Shown: in pieces, positions 1 through 8,100 of the stretch
How the letters are laid out: each line of letters opens with the position of its first letter
Numbering within the stretch: position 1 is the first letter of the stretch
DNA from: JALZCH01 sp036387315
GTDB taxonomy: Bacteria > Acidobacteriota > Blastocatellia > Pyrinomonadales > Pyrinomonadaceae
Direction of reading: 5' to 3'
Length of the DNA: 42,192 nt
Assembly (NCBI GenBank): GCA_036387315.1
Contig: DASVTY010000109.1
Span: 1-42,192 of the forward strand
Translations under genes and position numbers: made by a program
Notes under the pieces: generated by a model
The model's input: only the letters and a program-made list of their open reading frames with translations
Database searches by the model: none
Told to the model about the DNA's origin: nothing

Positions 1-1453
1 AGGCGTGAACCGGTGGATTAACGTCGCCGAAATTCCATTCGTAAGCGGGAAGCTGACCGTTCGGGTGCTGATACCATTCGCGCAGCAGCGAAATCAATAG
101 CCGCTTGGCAAATTCCGAATCAACAATCGCCAGCGGAATGCAGTGGAAAGCCAAATCCCAAGCCGCATACCACGGATACTCCCACTTGTCGGGCATCGAA
201 ATCACGTCGGCGTTGTTCAAATGCCGCCAATCTTTGTTGCGCCCTTTTTTTCTGATTTCGGGCGGCGCGGGCTGCGCCGGATCGCCGACAAGCCACTGAT
301 TTACGTCGAAATGATAAAACTGCTTCGACCAGATCATTCCGCCGAGCGATTGGCGCAAAACGCTTTTCGCATCGTCTGATAAATTGTCGGGCGTAATCGA
401 ACGGTAAAATTCGTCGGCTTCCTGTTTTCTCTGCTGCAAAGTCTGTTCGGCGAGAAGCGCAAAATGCGTACGTTCGCGGCGAATCAAAGGCTCTTTTGTC
501 AGGAGTAAATAAATTGATTTACTCTCGCCCGCTTCGATATTAAATTCATAATGCGCGGCGGCTTTCGTCCCGAAATGCGCCGCATTAACCGCGTCTGAAT
601 CTCCGTTAACGATTACATCGTTAATGCCGTCTTTGGCAAAACCGGATTTGTTTTCAGCGTTGTAAAGTTTTTTGAGATTCGTTTCGTTTTCGCAAAACAA
701 TAGCGACGGCTTTTCCGCCGCGTAAAGCAAATATTCGCCGATTTTTTCTCCGCTGGTTTTTATGACAGAAAGATTGTCGTCTGATTCGAGTTTTTCGAGA
801 CGAGGCTTTTTTGCATCCGTCGTCCAAGACCAATCGTTGCGAAACCAAACATGGGGCAAAATATGAAGCGGCGCGTTTCGGTCGCCGCGATTAAACGCTT
901 CGATTTTGACGAAAACGGTTTCCGCCGAAAATTTAGCGTATTCGACGAAAACATCGAAATAACGATTTTGGTCAAAAACTCCAGTTTCTAATAATTCAAA
1001 TTCCGCGTCCCCTTTGCCGCGCCTGCGCGTTTCTTCCAGAAGTTGTTGATAAGGAAATTCGGTTTGCGGATATTTGTAGAGAAACTTGGCGTAAGATGCG
1101 GTCGGCGTCGCGTCCAGATAAAAATAATATTCTTTTACGTCTTCGCCATGATTGCCTTGATTGCCTGTCACGCCAAACAGACGTTCTTTCAAAATCGCGT
1201 CTCGCTCGTTCCATAAACTCACGGCAAAACATAAGCGCTGATTGCGGTCGCAAAAACCGGCGATTCCGTCTTCATTCCAGCGATATGTCCGAAGATGCGA
1301 GTGTTCAAACGGAAAATATTCCCAAGCCGCGCCGTCGGAAGAATAATCTTCGCGAACGGTTCCCCAAGCGCGTTCGCTCAGATAAGTTCCCCATTTTTTC
1401 CACAATCGAAGCCCGGCGCGCGATTCTTCGAGCCGCTGTTCTTCCGCGTTCAA
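1..1453 (-). CDS. GH63 / MGH1-like glucosidase, N-terminal part (cut by left edge)
   Basis: The minus strand is open without a stop from about 1453 to the left edge, giving about 484 residues of a larger protein. The translation carries TYRWNEDGIAGFCDRNQRL (about residues 57-74), GNQGNHGEDVKEYYFYLD (about 97-114), FDVFVEYAK, WEYPWYAAWDLAFH (about 421-436) and EWNFGDVNPPVHA at the edge. These are hallmarks of bacterial GH63 (alpha,alpha)6-barrel glucosidases, usually near 900 residues, that hydrolyse alpha-glucosidic bonds. The Asp of AWDLAFH probably is the catalytic acid, by family analogy; the base and the rest of the barrel lie outside the window. No signal peptide is seen, so it is probably cytoplasmic. 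I chose the TTG at 1453 because an AGGAG sits 8 nt upstream and no ATG fits. The exact substrate cannot be told from sequence. Confidence 0.88.
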   Translation of the reverse strand, partial: MNAEEQRLEESRAGLRLWKKWGTYLSERAWGTVREDYSSDGAAWEYFPFEHSHLRTYRWNEDGIAGFCDRNQRLCFAVSLWNERDAILKERLFGVTGNQGNHGEDVKEYYFYLDATPTASYAKFLYKYPQTEFPYQQLLEETRRRGKGDAEFELLETGVFDQNRYFDVFVEYAKFSAETVFVKIEAFNRGDRNAPLHILPHVWFRNDWSWTTDAKKPRLEKLESDDNLSVIKTSGEKIGEYLLYAAEKPSLLFCENETNLKKLYNAENKSGFAKDGINDVIVNGDSDAVNAAHFGTKAAAHYEFNIEAGESKSIYLLLTKEPLIRRERTHFALLAEQTLQQRKQEADEFYRSITPDNLSDDAKSVLRQSLGGMIWSKQFYHFDVNQWLVGDPAQPAPPEIRKKGRNKDWRHLNNADVISMPDKWEYPWYAAWDLAFHCIPLAIVDSEFAKRLLISLLREWYQHPNGQLPAYEWNFGDVNPPVHA

Positions 1454-1555
1454 TTCGATTTCTCCTGCAATTTCGGACAAAATAAAAACAGTTTCCGTGA
1501 GTCTGACACAACAAACTAAAAAACGTCCAGAAAATTTAGAGGGGTAGAAGGTTAG

Positions 1556-1633
1556 TGTGCGTGGCAGAAACGCGACCGTGAGGGAGCATGCGTTGAAACA
1601 CACTTCCTCACGGTCGCGTTTCTGCCACGCACA
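1556..1633. repeat. 28-bp perfect inverted repeat
   Basis: The arms at 1556-1583 and 1606-1633 are perfect reverse complements of 28 nt around a 22-nt loop. The element lies between the bactofilin stop and the start of the GH63 gene, about 100 nt upstream of that start. It would form a very stable stem in RNA or a cruciform in DNA. No U-tract follows, so it looks more like a REP-type or MITE-like palindrome than a plain terminator. No open reading frame of note lies inside it. Confidence 0.85.
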
Positions 1634-1647
1634 TCCAAATACAAATA

Positions 1648-1690
1648 AAGTCTCGTCTTGTTGCCCAAACCGGGCAACAAGACGAGACTT
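1648..1690 (-). terminator. 19-bp hairpin, probable terminator of the bactofilin gene
   Basis: The arms at 1648-1666 and 1672-1690 are perfect 19-nt complements with a 5-nt loop. On the minus strand the hairpin lies about 35 nt past the bactofilin stop and is followed by a moderately U-rich stretch, which suits an intrinsic terminator. The U-tract is interrupted, so termination strength is uncertain. The remaining bases of 1454-1725 show nothing else recognisable apart from the ribosome binding site of the GH63 gene. Confidence 0.55.
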
Positions 1691-1725
1691 TGAAGAGTTG
1701 TCAACTTTTTACCGAAATTCGCTTT

Positions 1726-2382
1726 TTAAGCGGCGTTTTTTGTAACTATTTTTTCTTCGGCTGCAAGCCCGTTTTGCGCTTCGGCGGGTATGTTGCCGTT
1801 GGAATAATTTTCTGCTTGCGCCGTTGCGGCGTGGCGTTTGTCCATTTCGGCTTTTTGTCTGACCATACTGCAATTTCCTTCAAAAATCGCGCCCTGTTCG
1901 ATGCTCAAGGAAGGAGTTTGAATGTTGCCGACAACTTTCGCCGTGCGTCCAAGCTCGACGCGCTCCGTCGCGACGACATCGCCATTGACGATTCCGTGAA
2001 TGACAGCAGCAGCCACCGTGACGTTTGCATCAAGCTGACCGCCCGTGCCGACGATCAAAGTGCCTGTGTCGGACGAAACGATTCCCGTCAGATGACCGTC
2101 AACGCGGAGCATCGCTTTAAAACTGGTTTCTCCGGTCAAAGTAGTGCCGCTCCCGACAAAACCGCTCAAACGCCCTTCTTTAATGTCGCGCGCCATTGAT
2201 TCGCTGTCGGTCATCGCGCCCTTTTGCGCCGACGCGGTTTCAAACGACGGGCGAAACGAAGCCGTTTCGGACATTTGCGGCGTGTAGCCGAAAGATTGAT
2301 TCGGGGTTGAAAAGTCTTTTTGAGGCGCTTCGGATTTCATCGGTTCGGGTTTTGAGCTGTTGCTTCTGCCCATTCTAATCAT
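1726..2382 (-). CDS. Bactofilin family cytoskeletal protein
   Basis: This is a 218-residue protein with a low-complexity, charged N-terminus of about 75 residues. A bactofilin (DUF583) beta-helix core follows at about 80-175, visible as a run of short hydrophobic strands with Gly turns (GTTLTGETSFKAMLRVDG, GTLIVGTGGQLDANV, GIVNGDVVATERVELG, VVGNIQTPSLSIEQGA). Bactofilins polymerise without nucleotide into filaments that scaffold cell-wall enzymes or polar structures, often at the membrane. The C-terminal tail of about 40 residues is Ala-rich and probably disordered. The ATG at 2382 is preceded by AAAGGAGA with an 11-nt spacer; the ATG at 2373 is possible but farther away. It is transcribed away from ttcA. 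No LytM peptidase partner is nearby. Confidence 0.93.
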   Translation of the reverse strand: MIRMGRSNSSKPEPMKSEAPQKDFSTPNQSFGYTPQMSETASFRPSFETASAQKGAMTDSESMARDIKEGRLSGFVGSGTTLTGETSFKAMLRVDGHLTGIVSSDTGTLIVGTGGQLDANVTVAAAVIHGIVNGDVVATERVELGRTAKVVGNIQTPSLSIEQGAIFEGNCSMVRQKAEMDKRHAATAQAENYSNGNIPAEAQNGLAAEEKIVTKNAA

Positions 2383-2423
2383 AATTTAGCTGTCTCCTTT
2401 GGGGTTTTTCGACGGTTAACGGG

Positions 2424-2450
2424 ACGCTTTTGTGACAAAAGCGTTTTTTA
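2424..2450 (+). promoter_or_regulatory. Terminator-like hairpin in the ttcA leader
   Basis: The arms at 2424-2433 and 2435-2444 are perfect 10-nt complements, followed at once by a run of six T on the plus strand. The site lies between divergent genes, so no upstream plus-strand gene needs terminating. It could be an attenuator in the ttcA leader or an operator palindrome. Which of these applies cannot be decided from the sequence. Confidence 0.45.
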
Positions 2451-2630
2451 TTACCACGTTTGCGGACCCGTCTGTCTGAATTTTGATTTTTAGGAAAGAC
2501 GCGCTGAACGTTTGTGTTTGGCAAATTTCCCGGTTGCGTCGTTCATCATAAATATTTTATCGCAGGTTGTCCAGACTTGGCACGAATGTTTTTGCTGTGC
2601 AATGCTGTTAATGGAAGGATTTATCAGAAA

Positions 2631-3509
2631 TTGTTTGTAGAAAGTAAAGTTAAAACCAAATTGCTCCGCCAAATGGGCGAGGCAATCAAAGATTTTTCGA
2701 TGATTGAAGACGGCGACCGCGTGATGGTCTGCTTATCGGGCGGCAAGGACAGCTACACCTTGCTCGATTTGCTGCTCGACGTGCAAAAACGCGCGCCCGT
2801 TCGGTTCGACATTTTCGCCGTTAATCTCGACCAGAAACAGCCGGGTTTTCCAGAACACATTTTGCCCGATTATTTAAGCTCGCTCGGCGTTCCGTTTCGC
2901 ATTGTCGAAGAAGATACTTATTCGACCGTCACCCGGCTCGTGCCTGAAGGCAAAACCTTTTGCTCGGTTTGTTCGAGATTAAGAAGAGGAATTTTGTATC
3001 GCACGGCGCTGGAAGAAGGCTGCACCAAAATCGCGCTCGGACATCATTCCGACGATATTATTTCGACGTTTCTTTTGAACATCTTTTTCGTCGGACAATT
3101 AAAAGCGATGCCGCCGACTCTACGTTCGGACGACCGCAAAAATACGGTCATTCGACCGCTCGCTTATTGCCGCGAAAAAGACATCGCTAAATTTGCTGCG
3201 GAAAAAGAGTTTCCGATTATTCCGTGCAATTTGTGCGGCTCGCAGCCGAATCTGAAACGCGCTCGCGTCAAACGTTTGATAAACGAATTGGAAAAAGAAA
3301 TTCCACATGTTCGCGCTTCGATTATGACCGCTCTCGGCAACGTCAATCCGGCGCATCTGCTCGATACGGATTTGTACGATTACAAAAACTTTCGCTCGCT
3401 GCTCAAAGAAGCCGGGACTCTGCACGGCAGCGTGCAGGACGAACTCGACGCAGTTTTCAATCACTCCGAACCGCAATTTAATCCTGCCGGTTTGGTGCAG
3501 TTAAATTAA
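2631..3509 (+). CDS. ttcA: tRNA 2-thiocytidine(32) synthetase TtcA
   Basis: TtcA thiolates cytidine 32 of certain tRNAs in the cytoplasm, using ATP and a [4Fe-4S] cluster. Counting from TTG 2631 the protein has about 292 residues. The PP-loop SGGKDS is at 36-41, the first cysteine pair CSVC at 111-114, the ATPase segment GHHSDD follows, and the second pair CNLC is at 199-202. All are expected cluster and catalytic elements, and GEAIKDFSMIEDGDRVMVCLSGGKDSYT aligns with the Enterobacterial N-terminus in motif order. I prefer TTG 2631 because a GGAAGGA lies about 11 nt upstream. ATG 2586 or ATG 2514 in the same frame would add 15 or 39 residues but lack a clear ribosome binding site. The gene stands alone. 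A cysteine desulfurase that could supply sulfur lies 3.3 kb away on the other strand. Confidence 0.93.
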   Translation: MFVESKVKTKLLRQMGEAIKDFSMIEDGDRVMVCLSGGKDSYTLLDLLLDVQKRAPVRFDIFAVNLDQKQPGFPEHILPDYLSSLGVPFRIVEEDTYSTVTRLVPEGKTFCSVCSRLRRGILYRTALEEGCTKIALGHHSDDIISTFLLNIFFVGQLKAMPPTLRSDDRKNTVIRPLAYCREKDIAKFAAEKEFPIIPCNLCGSQPNLKRARVKRLINELEKEIPHVRASIMTALGNVNPAHLLDTDLYDYKNFRSLLKEAGTLHGSVQDELDAVFNHSEPQFNPAGLVQLN

Positions 3510-3529
3510 AACGCTGTAAGAACGCCGAA

Positions 3530-3570
3530 AATAAAAAGAGAGGTTTTATAAAACCTCTCTTTTTATTTTT
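3530..3570. terminator. Bidirectional terminator between ttcA and the serine hydrolase
   Basis: The sequence 3530-3567 is a perfect 38-bp palindrome (two 19-nt arms) with A-runs on the left and T-runs on the right. It therefore acts as an intrinsic terminator in both directions. It sits 20 nt past the ttcA stop and 20 nt past the end of the convergent serine hydrolase gene. Confidence 0.9.
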
Positions 3571-3589
3571 TTTAGATTCGGGCAATGAA

Positions 3590-6043
3590 TTATTTGTTTC
3601 GCCCAAAGACTTTATTATCAATTGCGACGTTGTGTTTGACTTCTTTGAGAATTGTCACTGTATCACCGTTGCCGACGTTTGAATTGACCATCCGAAAAGG
3701 AACCTTGATGCCGTCAACCGTGCGGTAATCGCTGTAAGTTTCGGTGTAGGGCAAATCAACGCCGCGCGTCGAAGATGAAACGACCGATTCGAGCTTGATC
3801 GGCAAAAACGTTTTTGTTGAAAAATAAATTGTGTCTTTGTTGCCTTTTTCCGGCTCGAAAACGACAACATAAGCTTCTTCGTCGCCGACTTTAGCCATCG
3901 GTTTCATCTCGGTTTTTTTATAATTTGTTTTCCAGTTCGTCAGACCGTAAAAATCAGCGCTGATTCTAGCGTCTTCCAGGCTTTTCCCCGTAGCTTTTTC
4001 AAACGTCGAAAAACTGGCTTCTTCGCCGCCTTCCGTGCCGTTGAAATATTCGTAAGCGGTGGCAATCGGTTTCCCGACTGCGGTAAAAGTTGATTCGGTC
4101 GCAGTCAGATTCGGCGCTTTGGCGTATTGCGTTCCATAACCTTTGATGCCCTGATGTACGAAATCGAGTTCGTATTTAACGACTCTTGAGTTTAGTTTTC
4201 GCCAGTTTGCTTCACCGCCGATAGCTTCAATGACTTTCGGCATTAATTCGTCAATCGTTATTTGCGGAGCGCTCGCTGCGGCGGCTTTTGCTTCGCCCTG
4301 CCGGTTAAAGGCGGCGTCGCCCTGCGGCTGAACCAGAATGATTCCGACGAGTTTTCCCTGCGCGTCGCGTCTGGCTTTGACGCTGTATTCATCGGGCAAA
4401 CCCGGCGAACTGAAAATATCTTTCGCCTTTTCGCGCAGCTCGTACGGCGATTGTCCTCCGACGACGAGCGAAACTTTGCCGTCTTTTTCCACTACTTCAA
4501 CGGTTGACGACGGATTTTTCTCGTTTTCATATTTTCCGACAAGCTCTTTCACCGAAGCGCCAGCCGGAGCTATTTCGAGCTTGGCGTCCGCTTTAACCCT
4601 CGGGAGCGTGTAATTGCCTTGCGGTTGTTCGAGATAAGCCTCCGCATCGCGGAAAGTGATAAAAAATCCGTCCGGCGCGCCGCTCAATTTATATTTTCTG
4701 CCGCTGACGTTTTCCAGAGTGTAATTCGGCTGACCGGGAACGAGCGCCACCAGCTTGCCGTCTTTCATCACGACTTCCACATCGAATCCGGCTGCTTCAA
4801 AGCGATACTTGCCGACTTCCGAAACCGCTTTAACAACCGCCGTTTGCGCGGTCGCTTCGGTTTGCGGCTTGCCGATTAAATTTTCCCAAACAACGGACAT
4901 CATTCCCGCCGGAAGCGGCGAAGCCGAAACATTTGTCAGAATGACGAAACCCGTTTTCTTTTCGGGAACCATCGCTACGAGCGCGTTAAAACCGTCAATA
5001 TTGCCGCCGTGCTGGACGACTTTCATTCCGTTCCATTCCTGTAAAAACCAGCCCAAACCGTAATTGACTTTGCCGTTCGGCGCGATTTTCATTTGCGGTT
5101 TGGTAAGCTCTGCAAAAGCGGCTTCGGAAACAAGACGCTTGCCGTTCACCGCCCCGCCGTTAAGCATAAATTTGAGCCAATTTGCCATATCGCGGGCGCT
5201 TGAATTTATCGCTCCGGCGGGCGTCATTGTCGGGAAATTGCGAAAAGGCTTTTTGATGGTTTCTTTGGTGTCCGAATTAAATTCGTAGCCGAACGAGTAA
5301 TCTTTCGATTTTTCCATTTCGGGAATCGAGATATTCGAGTTTGTCATTCCGAGCGGTTTCAGGATTCTGGTTTCGACAAACCGCTCCCAAGGCATTTTTT
5401 GCGTTTGTGCGACAATTTCGCCCGCCGCCGTAAACATCACGTTTTGATATTGAAATTTTTCCCGGAACTTTGCGTTCGGCTTGGCTTCTCCGGCAACCCT
5501 AATAATGTCTTCGCGGCTTAATTTCCCGGTAATCCAGGCTAAGTCCGTGCGATTTAAACCCGAACCGTGCGAAAGCAAATCGCGAATCGTAATTTTAGAA
5601 TCAATTTCCGGGTCGTTGATTTTGAAATAAGAAAGATATTTTTTCGGCGAATCATCCAGATTCAATTTGCCTTCGTCCTGCGACATCATTACGGACAAAC
5701 CGGTAAACGCCTTTGTTGAGGAACCGATTGCAAACTGCGTATCGGGCGTAACGGCGATTTTGTTTTCAAAGTCCTTGTAGCCAAGTCCTTTAAGATAAAT
5801 AATTTGGTCGTCTTTGACGATGACAATTGATAAACCGGGAATACCGAGTTCGTTGCGGCGCGTTTCAAGTTTTTCTTCAATTTTAGCGAGCGCCGCCGCA
5901 TATTCTGTTGCGACAATCGCAGAACCGATTTGCGCCGGTTTAGCGGCGGTTTGCGCCGAAGTCGAAACCGGCAGCGAAACGGCAAAAAGGGCGAACGCCA
6001 GCCACAGAGCGGCGACGGAACTGGCAAAGTATTTGTTTTTCAT
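3590..6043 (-). CDS. Secreted CubicO / class C beta-lactamase-type serine hydrolase with C-terminal extensions
   Basis: The 817-residue protein starts with a signal peptide (MKNKYFASS followed by a hydrophobic run, cleavage probably after STSA near residue 30). The penicillin-binding/beta-lactamase domain spans about 50-400. It has the nucleophile motif S108-S-T-K111, the Y199-Q-N201 motif and H345-G-G347. Two or more beta-rich segments follow (about 420-600, DUF3471-like), and the C-terminal 200 residues resemble lipoprotein-sorting or outer-membrane beta folds (residues 610-817). Such enzymes act on peptides, D-amino-acid amides or esters in the periplasm or outside the cell; true beta-lactamase activity is unlikely. 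ATG 6043 was chosen because GAGG lies 9 nt upstream; a TTG at 6058 is weaker. The gene is divergent from the Uma2 gene across a palindrome. Confidence 0.9.
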   Translation of the reverse strand: MKNKYFASSVAALWLAFALFAVSLPVSTSAQTAAKPAQIGSAIVATEYAAALAKIEEKLETRRNELGIPGLSIVIVKDDQIIYLKGLGYKDFENKIAVTPDTQFAIGSSTKAFTGLSVMMSQDEGKLNLDDSPKKYLSYFKINDPEIDSKITIRDLLSHGSGLNRTDLAWITGKLSREDIIRVAGEAKPNAKFREKFQYQNVMFTAAGEIVAQTQKMPWERFVETRILKPLGMTNSNISIPEMEKSKDYSFGYEFNSDTKETIKKPFRNFPTMTPAGAINSSARDMANWLKFMLNGGAVNGKRLVSEAAFAELTKPQMKIAPNGKVNYGLGWFLQEWNGMKVVQHGGNIDGFNALVAMVPEKKTGFVILTNVSASPLPAGMMSVVWENLIGKPQTEATAQTAVVKAVSEVGKYRFEAAGFDVEVVMKDGKLVALVPGQPNYTLENVSGRKYKLSGAPDGFFITFRDAEAYLEQPQGNYTLPRVKADAKLEIAPAGASVKELVGKYENEKNPSSTVEVVEKDGKVSLVVGGQSPYELREKAKDIFSSPGLPDEYSVKARRDAQGKLVGIILVQPQGDAAFNRQGEAKAAAASAPQITIDELMPKVIEAIGGEANWRKLNSRVVKYELDFVHQGIKGYGTQYAKAPNLTATESTFTAVGKPIATAYEYFNGTEGGEEASFSTFEKATGKSLEDARISADFYGLTNWKTNYKKTEMKPMAKVGDEEAYVVVFEPEKGNKDTIYFSTKTFLPIKLESVVSSSTRGVDLPYTETYSDYRTVDGIKVPFRMVNSNVGNGDTVTILKEVKHNVAIDNKVFGRNK

Positions 6044-6143
6044 AAAATTAAACCTCAAACTTCGGGAAGGTAATCTAACTCGTCGGTTTATTTTACGACT
6101 GCCGAAACCAGAAGGTTTCTTACGGCGAAAACGACTTTATCGG

Positions 6144-6171
6144 AAAAGTTTTCCACATGTGGAAAACTTTT
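6144..6171. promoter_or_regulatory. 28-bp perfect palindrome with two head-to-head TTTTCCACA boxes
   Basis: Positions 6144-6157 and 6158-6171 are exact reverse complements with no loop. The centre contains TTTTCCACA on each strand, which fits the loose DnaA-box pattern TTWTNCACA. The site lies in the divergent gap between the serine hydrolase (start 6043) and the Uma2 gene (start 6227), so it is well placed as an operator for a dimeric regulator. No AT-rich unwinding region or further boxes are present, so it is not an origin. Confidence 0.6.
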
Positions 6172-6226
6172 TATAAGTTGAAAGTTTCGTTTATTTGATT
6201 AGAATTGGCGATGAGGTACGCGACAA

Positions 6227-6787
6227 ATGGTTTTGCCGAAATTTAAAGCTCAAATCAGCGTCGAAGAATATCTCGAAAGCGAAAAAAACAGTCCGGTCAG
6301 ACGCGAATATTTTTACGGCGAAGTTTACGCGATGGCTGGCGCGACCGACAATCACAATCGAATTGTCGTGGAAATGGCAACCTTGTTAAATATGCATTTA
6401 AGAGGCTCGCGCTGCGAACCGTTTGTCAGAGATATAAAAGTTCGGGTGAACCTAAACGTTTATTATTATCCCGACATTCTCGTTTCCTGCGAGGAAAATC
6501 CTGAAGACGCGCATTTTCGCAATAAGCCGATTTTGATTGTCGAAGTTACTTCGGATTCGACCAGAGAAATCGAGCGCCGCGAAAAACGAGCCGCTTATTT
6601 GCAGATGCCGAGCATTCAGGAATATGTCATTGTCGAGCAGAAAAAAATGCTCGTCGAGATTCATCGCCGCCAGCCCGACGGCAGATGGCTGACGCATTTT
6701 TACAATCGTCCCGAAGAAGAATTTGAATTCGTTTCAATTGATTTAAAAATGTCCGTTGCCGAAATCTATCGCCGCGTCTCTTTTTAG
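6227..6787 (+). CDS. Uma2 family (DUF820) endonuclease-like protein
   Basis: This 186-residue protein has the Uma2/DUF820 pattern of a PD-(D/E)XK nuclease fold: an N-terminal SVEEYLESE helix, EYFYGEVYAMAGA, the acidic residue in YYPDILV (about 83-89) and the core strand ILIVEVTSDSTREIERREKRAAYL (about 104-127), where Glu and the following Lys would complete the metal site. The family is very common in cyanobacteria, acidobacteria and other environmental bacteria. Its biological role is unsettled, and stand-alone nuclease activity is inferred from the fold only. ATG 6227 follows GAGG with a 10-nt spacer. It is a single gene, convergent with the cysteine desulfurase and only 6 nt from it. Confidence 0.9.
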   Translation: MVLPKFKAQISVEEYLESEKNSPVRREYFYGEVYAMAGATDNHNRIVVEMATLLNMHLRGSRCEPFVRDIKVRVNLNVYYYPDILVSCEENPEDAHFRNKPILIVEVTSDSTREIERREKRAAYLQMPSIQEYVIVEQKKMLVEIHRRQPDGRWLTHFYNRPEEEFEFVSIDLKMSVAEIYRRVSF

Positions 6788-6793
6788 TAAAAA

Positions 6794-7942
6794 CTAATCG
6801 GCGAGCGGCGACATTTCCCTTAATTTCCACACGATTTCCGGCAAAATCTGTAAAGTCGTTTCGATTTCTTCTTCGGTCGTATAACGTGACAACGAAAAGC
6901 GAATCGAACCCATTGCTTCTCGATATGGAACGTTCATCGCGCGCAAAACGGTCGAGGCTTCGTGCGTTTCCGCGTTGCAGGCTGAGCCGGTCGAAACGCA
7001 AATTCCTTTTTCGTCCAAATGCGCCAAAATTGATTCGCCTTCGACTCCCGCGAAAGAAATGTTGGCGGTGTTCGGCAGACGGTTTTCCCGGTTGCCGTTT
7101 AAACGAGAAAATGGAAAAATCTTCAAAATTTCGTTTTCCAAACAATCTCGCAAAGTTCTCATTTTCGGCAGCGCTTCATAATTTTTAATCAACTCGCAAG
7201 CCGCTCCCAAAGCGACAACTTGCGAAACGGCTTCAGTTCCCGCACGTCGCGCGTTTTCCTGATTTCCGCCGATAAAAAACGATGGCAGATCAATGCCTTT
7301 TCGCACGAAAAGCGCGCCGACGCCTTTCGGAGCGTGAAATTTGTGACCGGAAATCGAAAGCAAATCAATTTCGGTTTCTTTCAGATTAACGGGGACTTTT
7401 CCGACGGCATTGACAGCGTCGCAATGAATTAGCGCGTCGCTGTTTTCTTTAACTATCCGCGCAATTTCCGCGACCGGAAACAAAACCCCGGTTTCGTTGT
7501 TGGCGAGCATCGCCGACACAATCGCCGTGTCGTCGGTTAAAGCCTCGCGCAATCGGTCTAAATCGAGCAAGCCTGTTTCGTCAACATCAAGTAACGTAAT
7601 TCGGCATCCGCGCCGTTCCAATTTTTGGCATAGTTTGAGAACGGCTTCGTGTTCGACGGCGGTGGTGATGATGTGTTTTTTATCCGGCTGCATTTCGAGC
7701 GCGCCCAGAATCGCCCAATTATTCGATTCCGTGCCGCACGAAGTGAAAACGATTTCGCTCGTTTCGGATGCGCCAAGCGTTTCGGCGATTTGTTCGCGCG
7801 CTCGTTCGACGGCTTTGCGGCTTTCGCGTCCGAGTCGGTGAGACGAGGACGGATTGCCGTAAAAATCGGATAAAAACGGCTGCATCGCCGCCACAACTTC
7901 GGGCGCGACGCGGGTTGTCGCGTTGTTGTCGAGATAAATCAT
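6794..7942 (-). CDS. Cysteine desulfurase, NifS/IscS type
   Basis: This PLP enzyme removes sulfur from cysteine, leaving alanine and an enzyme persulfide that feeds Fe-S clusters and thio-modified tRNAs. The 382-residue sequence opens with MIYLDNNATTR, has CGTESNNWAI and EHEAVL (cofactor His), the PLP lysine in SGHKFHAPKG (about 200) and the catalytic cysteine in STGSACNAE (about 322-330), placed in the long loop of class I enzymes. The start is ATG 7942, because the conserved YLDNNAT must be N-terminal; the 45 in-frame residues upstream do not look like protein. No iscU, iscR or sufBC genes are adjacent, so it could equally serve tRNA thiolation (ttcA is nearby). The promoter must lie in 7943-8100, shared divergently with the cyclase. 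Confidence 0.92.
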   Translation of the reverse strand: MIYLDNNATTRVAPEVVAAMQPFLSDFYGNPSSSHRLGRESRKAVERAREQIAETLGASETSEIVFTSCGTESNNWAILGALEMQPDKKHIITTAVEHEAVLKLCQKLERRGCRITLLDVDETGLLDLDRLREALTDDTAIVSAMLANNETGVLFPVAEIARIVKENSDALIHCDAVNAVGKVPVNLKETEIDLLSISGHKFHAPKGVGALFVRKGIDLPSFFIGGNQENARRAGTEAVSQVVALGAACELIKNYEALPKMRTLRDCLENEILKIFPFSRLNGNRENRLPNTANISFAGVEGESILAHLDEKGICVSTGSACNAETHEASTVLRAMNVPYREAMGSIRFSLSRYTTEEEIETTLQILPEIVWKLREMSPLAD

Positions 7943-8100
7943 ATAAATTTTATTTTTCGCAAAATTAAACCGAAAAAAAATACCAAAAATTACTATGCAA
8001 AATTGCGTCTTGCGAGTACAATAACCGATGAAAAATCCCCTTTCAAAAACGAGGGAAAACTCTCTGATTTCGGTCACTTAAAGTTTTTTAGAGGTAAACG

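Noticed and set aside
3590..6043. Antibiotic-resistance beta-lactamase
   Set aside because: The motifs and large C-terminal extensions fit CubicO-type serine hydrolases; nothing supports a true class C beta-lactamase role.
6144..6171. Possible replication origin because of DnaA-like boxes
   Set aside because: Only two overlapping boxes, no AT-rich unwinding region, and no dnaA, dnaN or gyr genes nearby.
7943..8077. 45-residue N-terminal extension of the cysteine desulfurase
   Set aside because: The family starts at MIYLDNNAT; the extension is low-complexity and runs through the probable promoter region.
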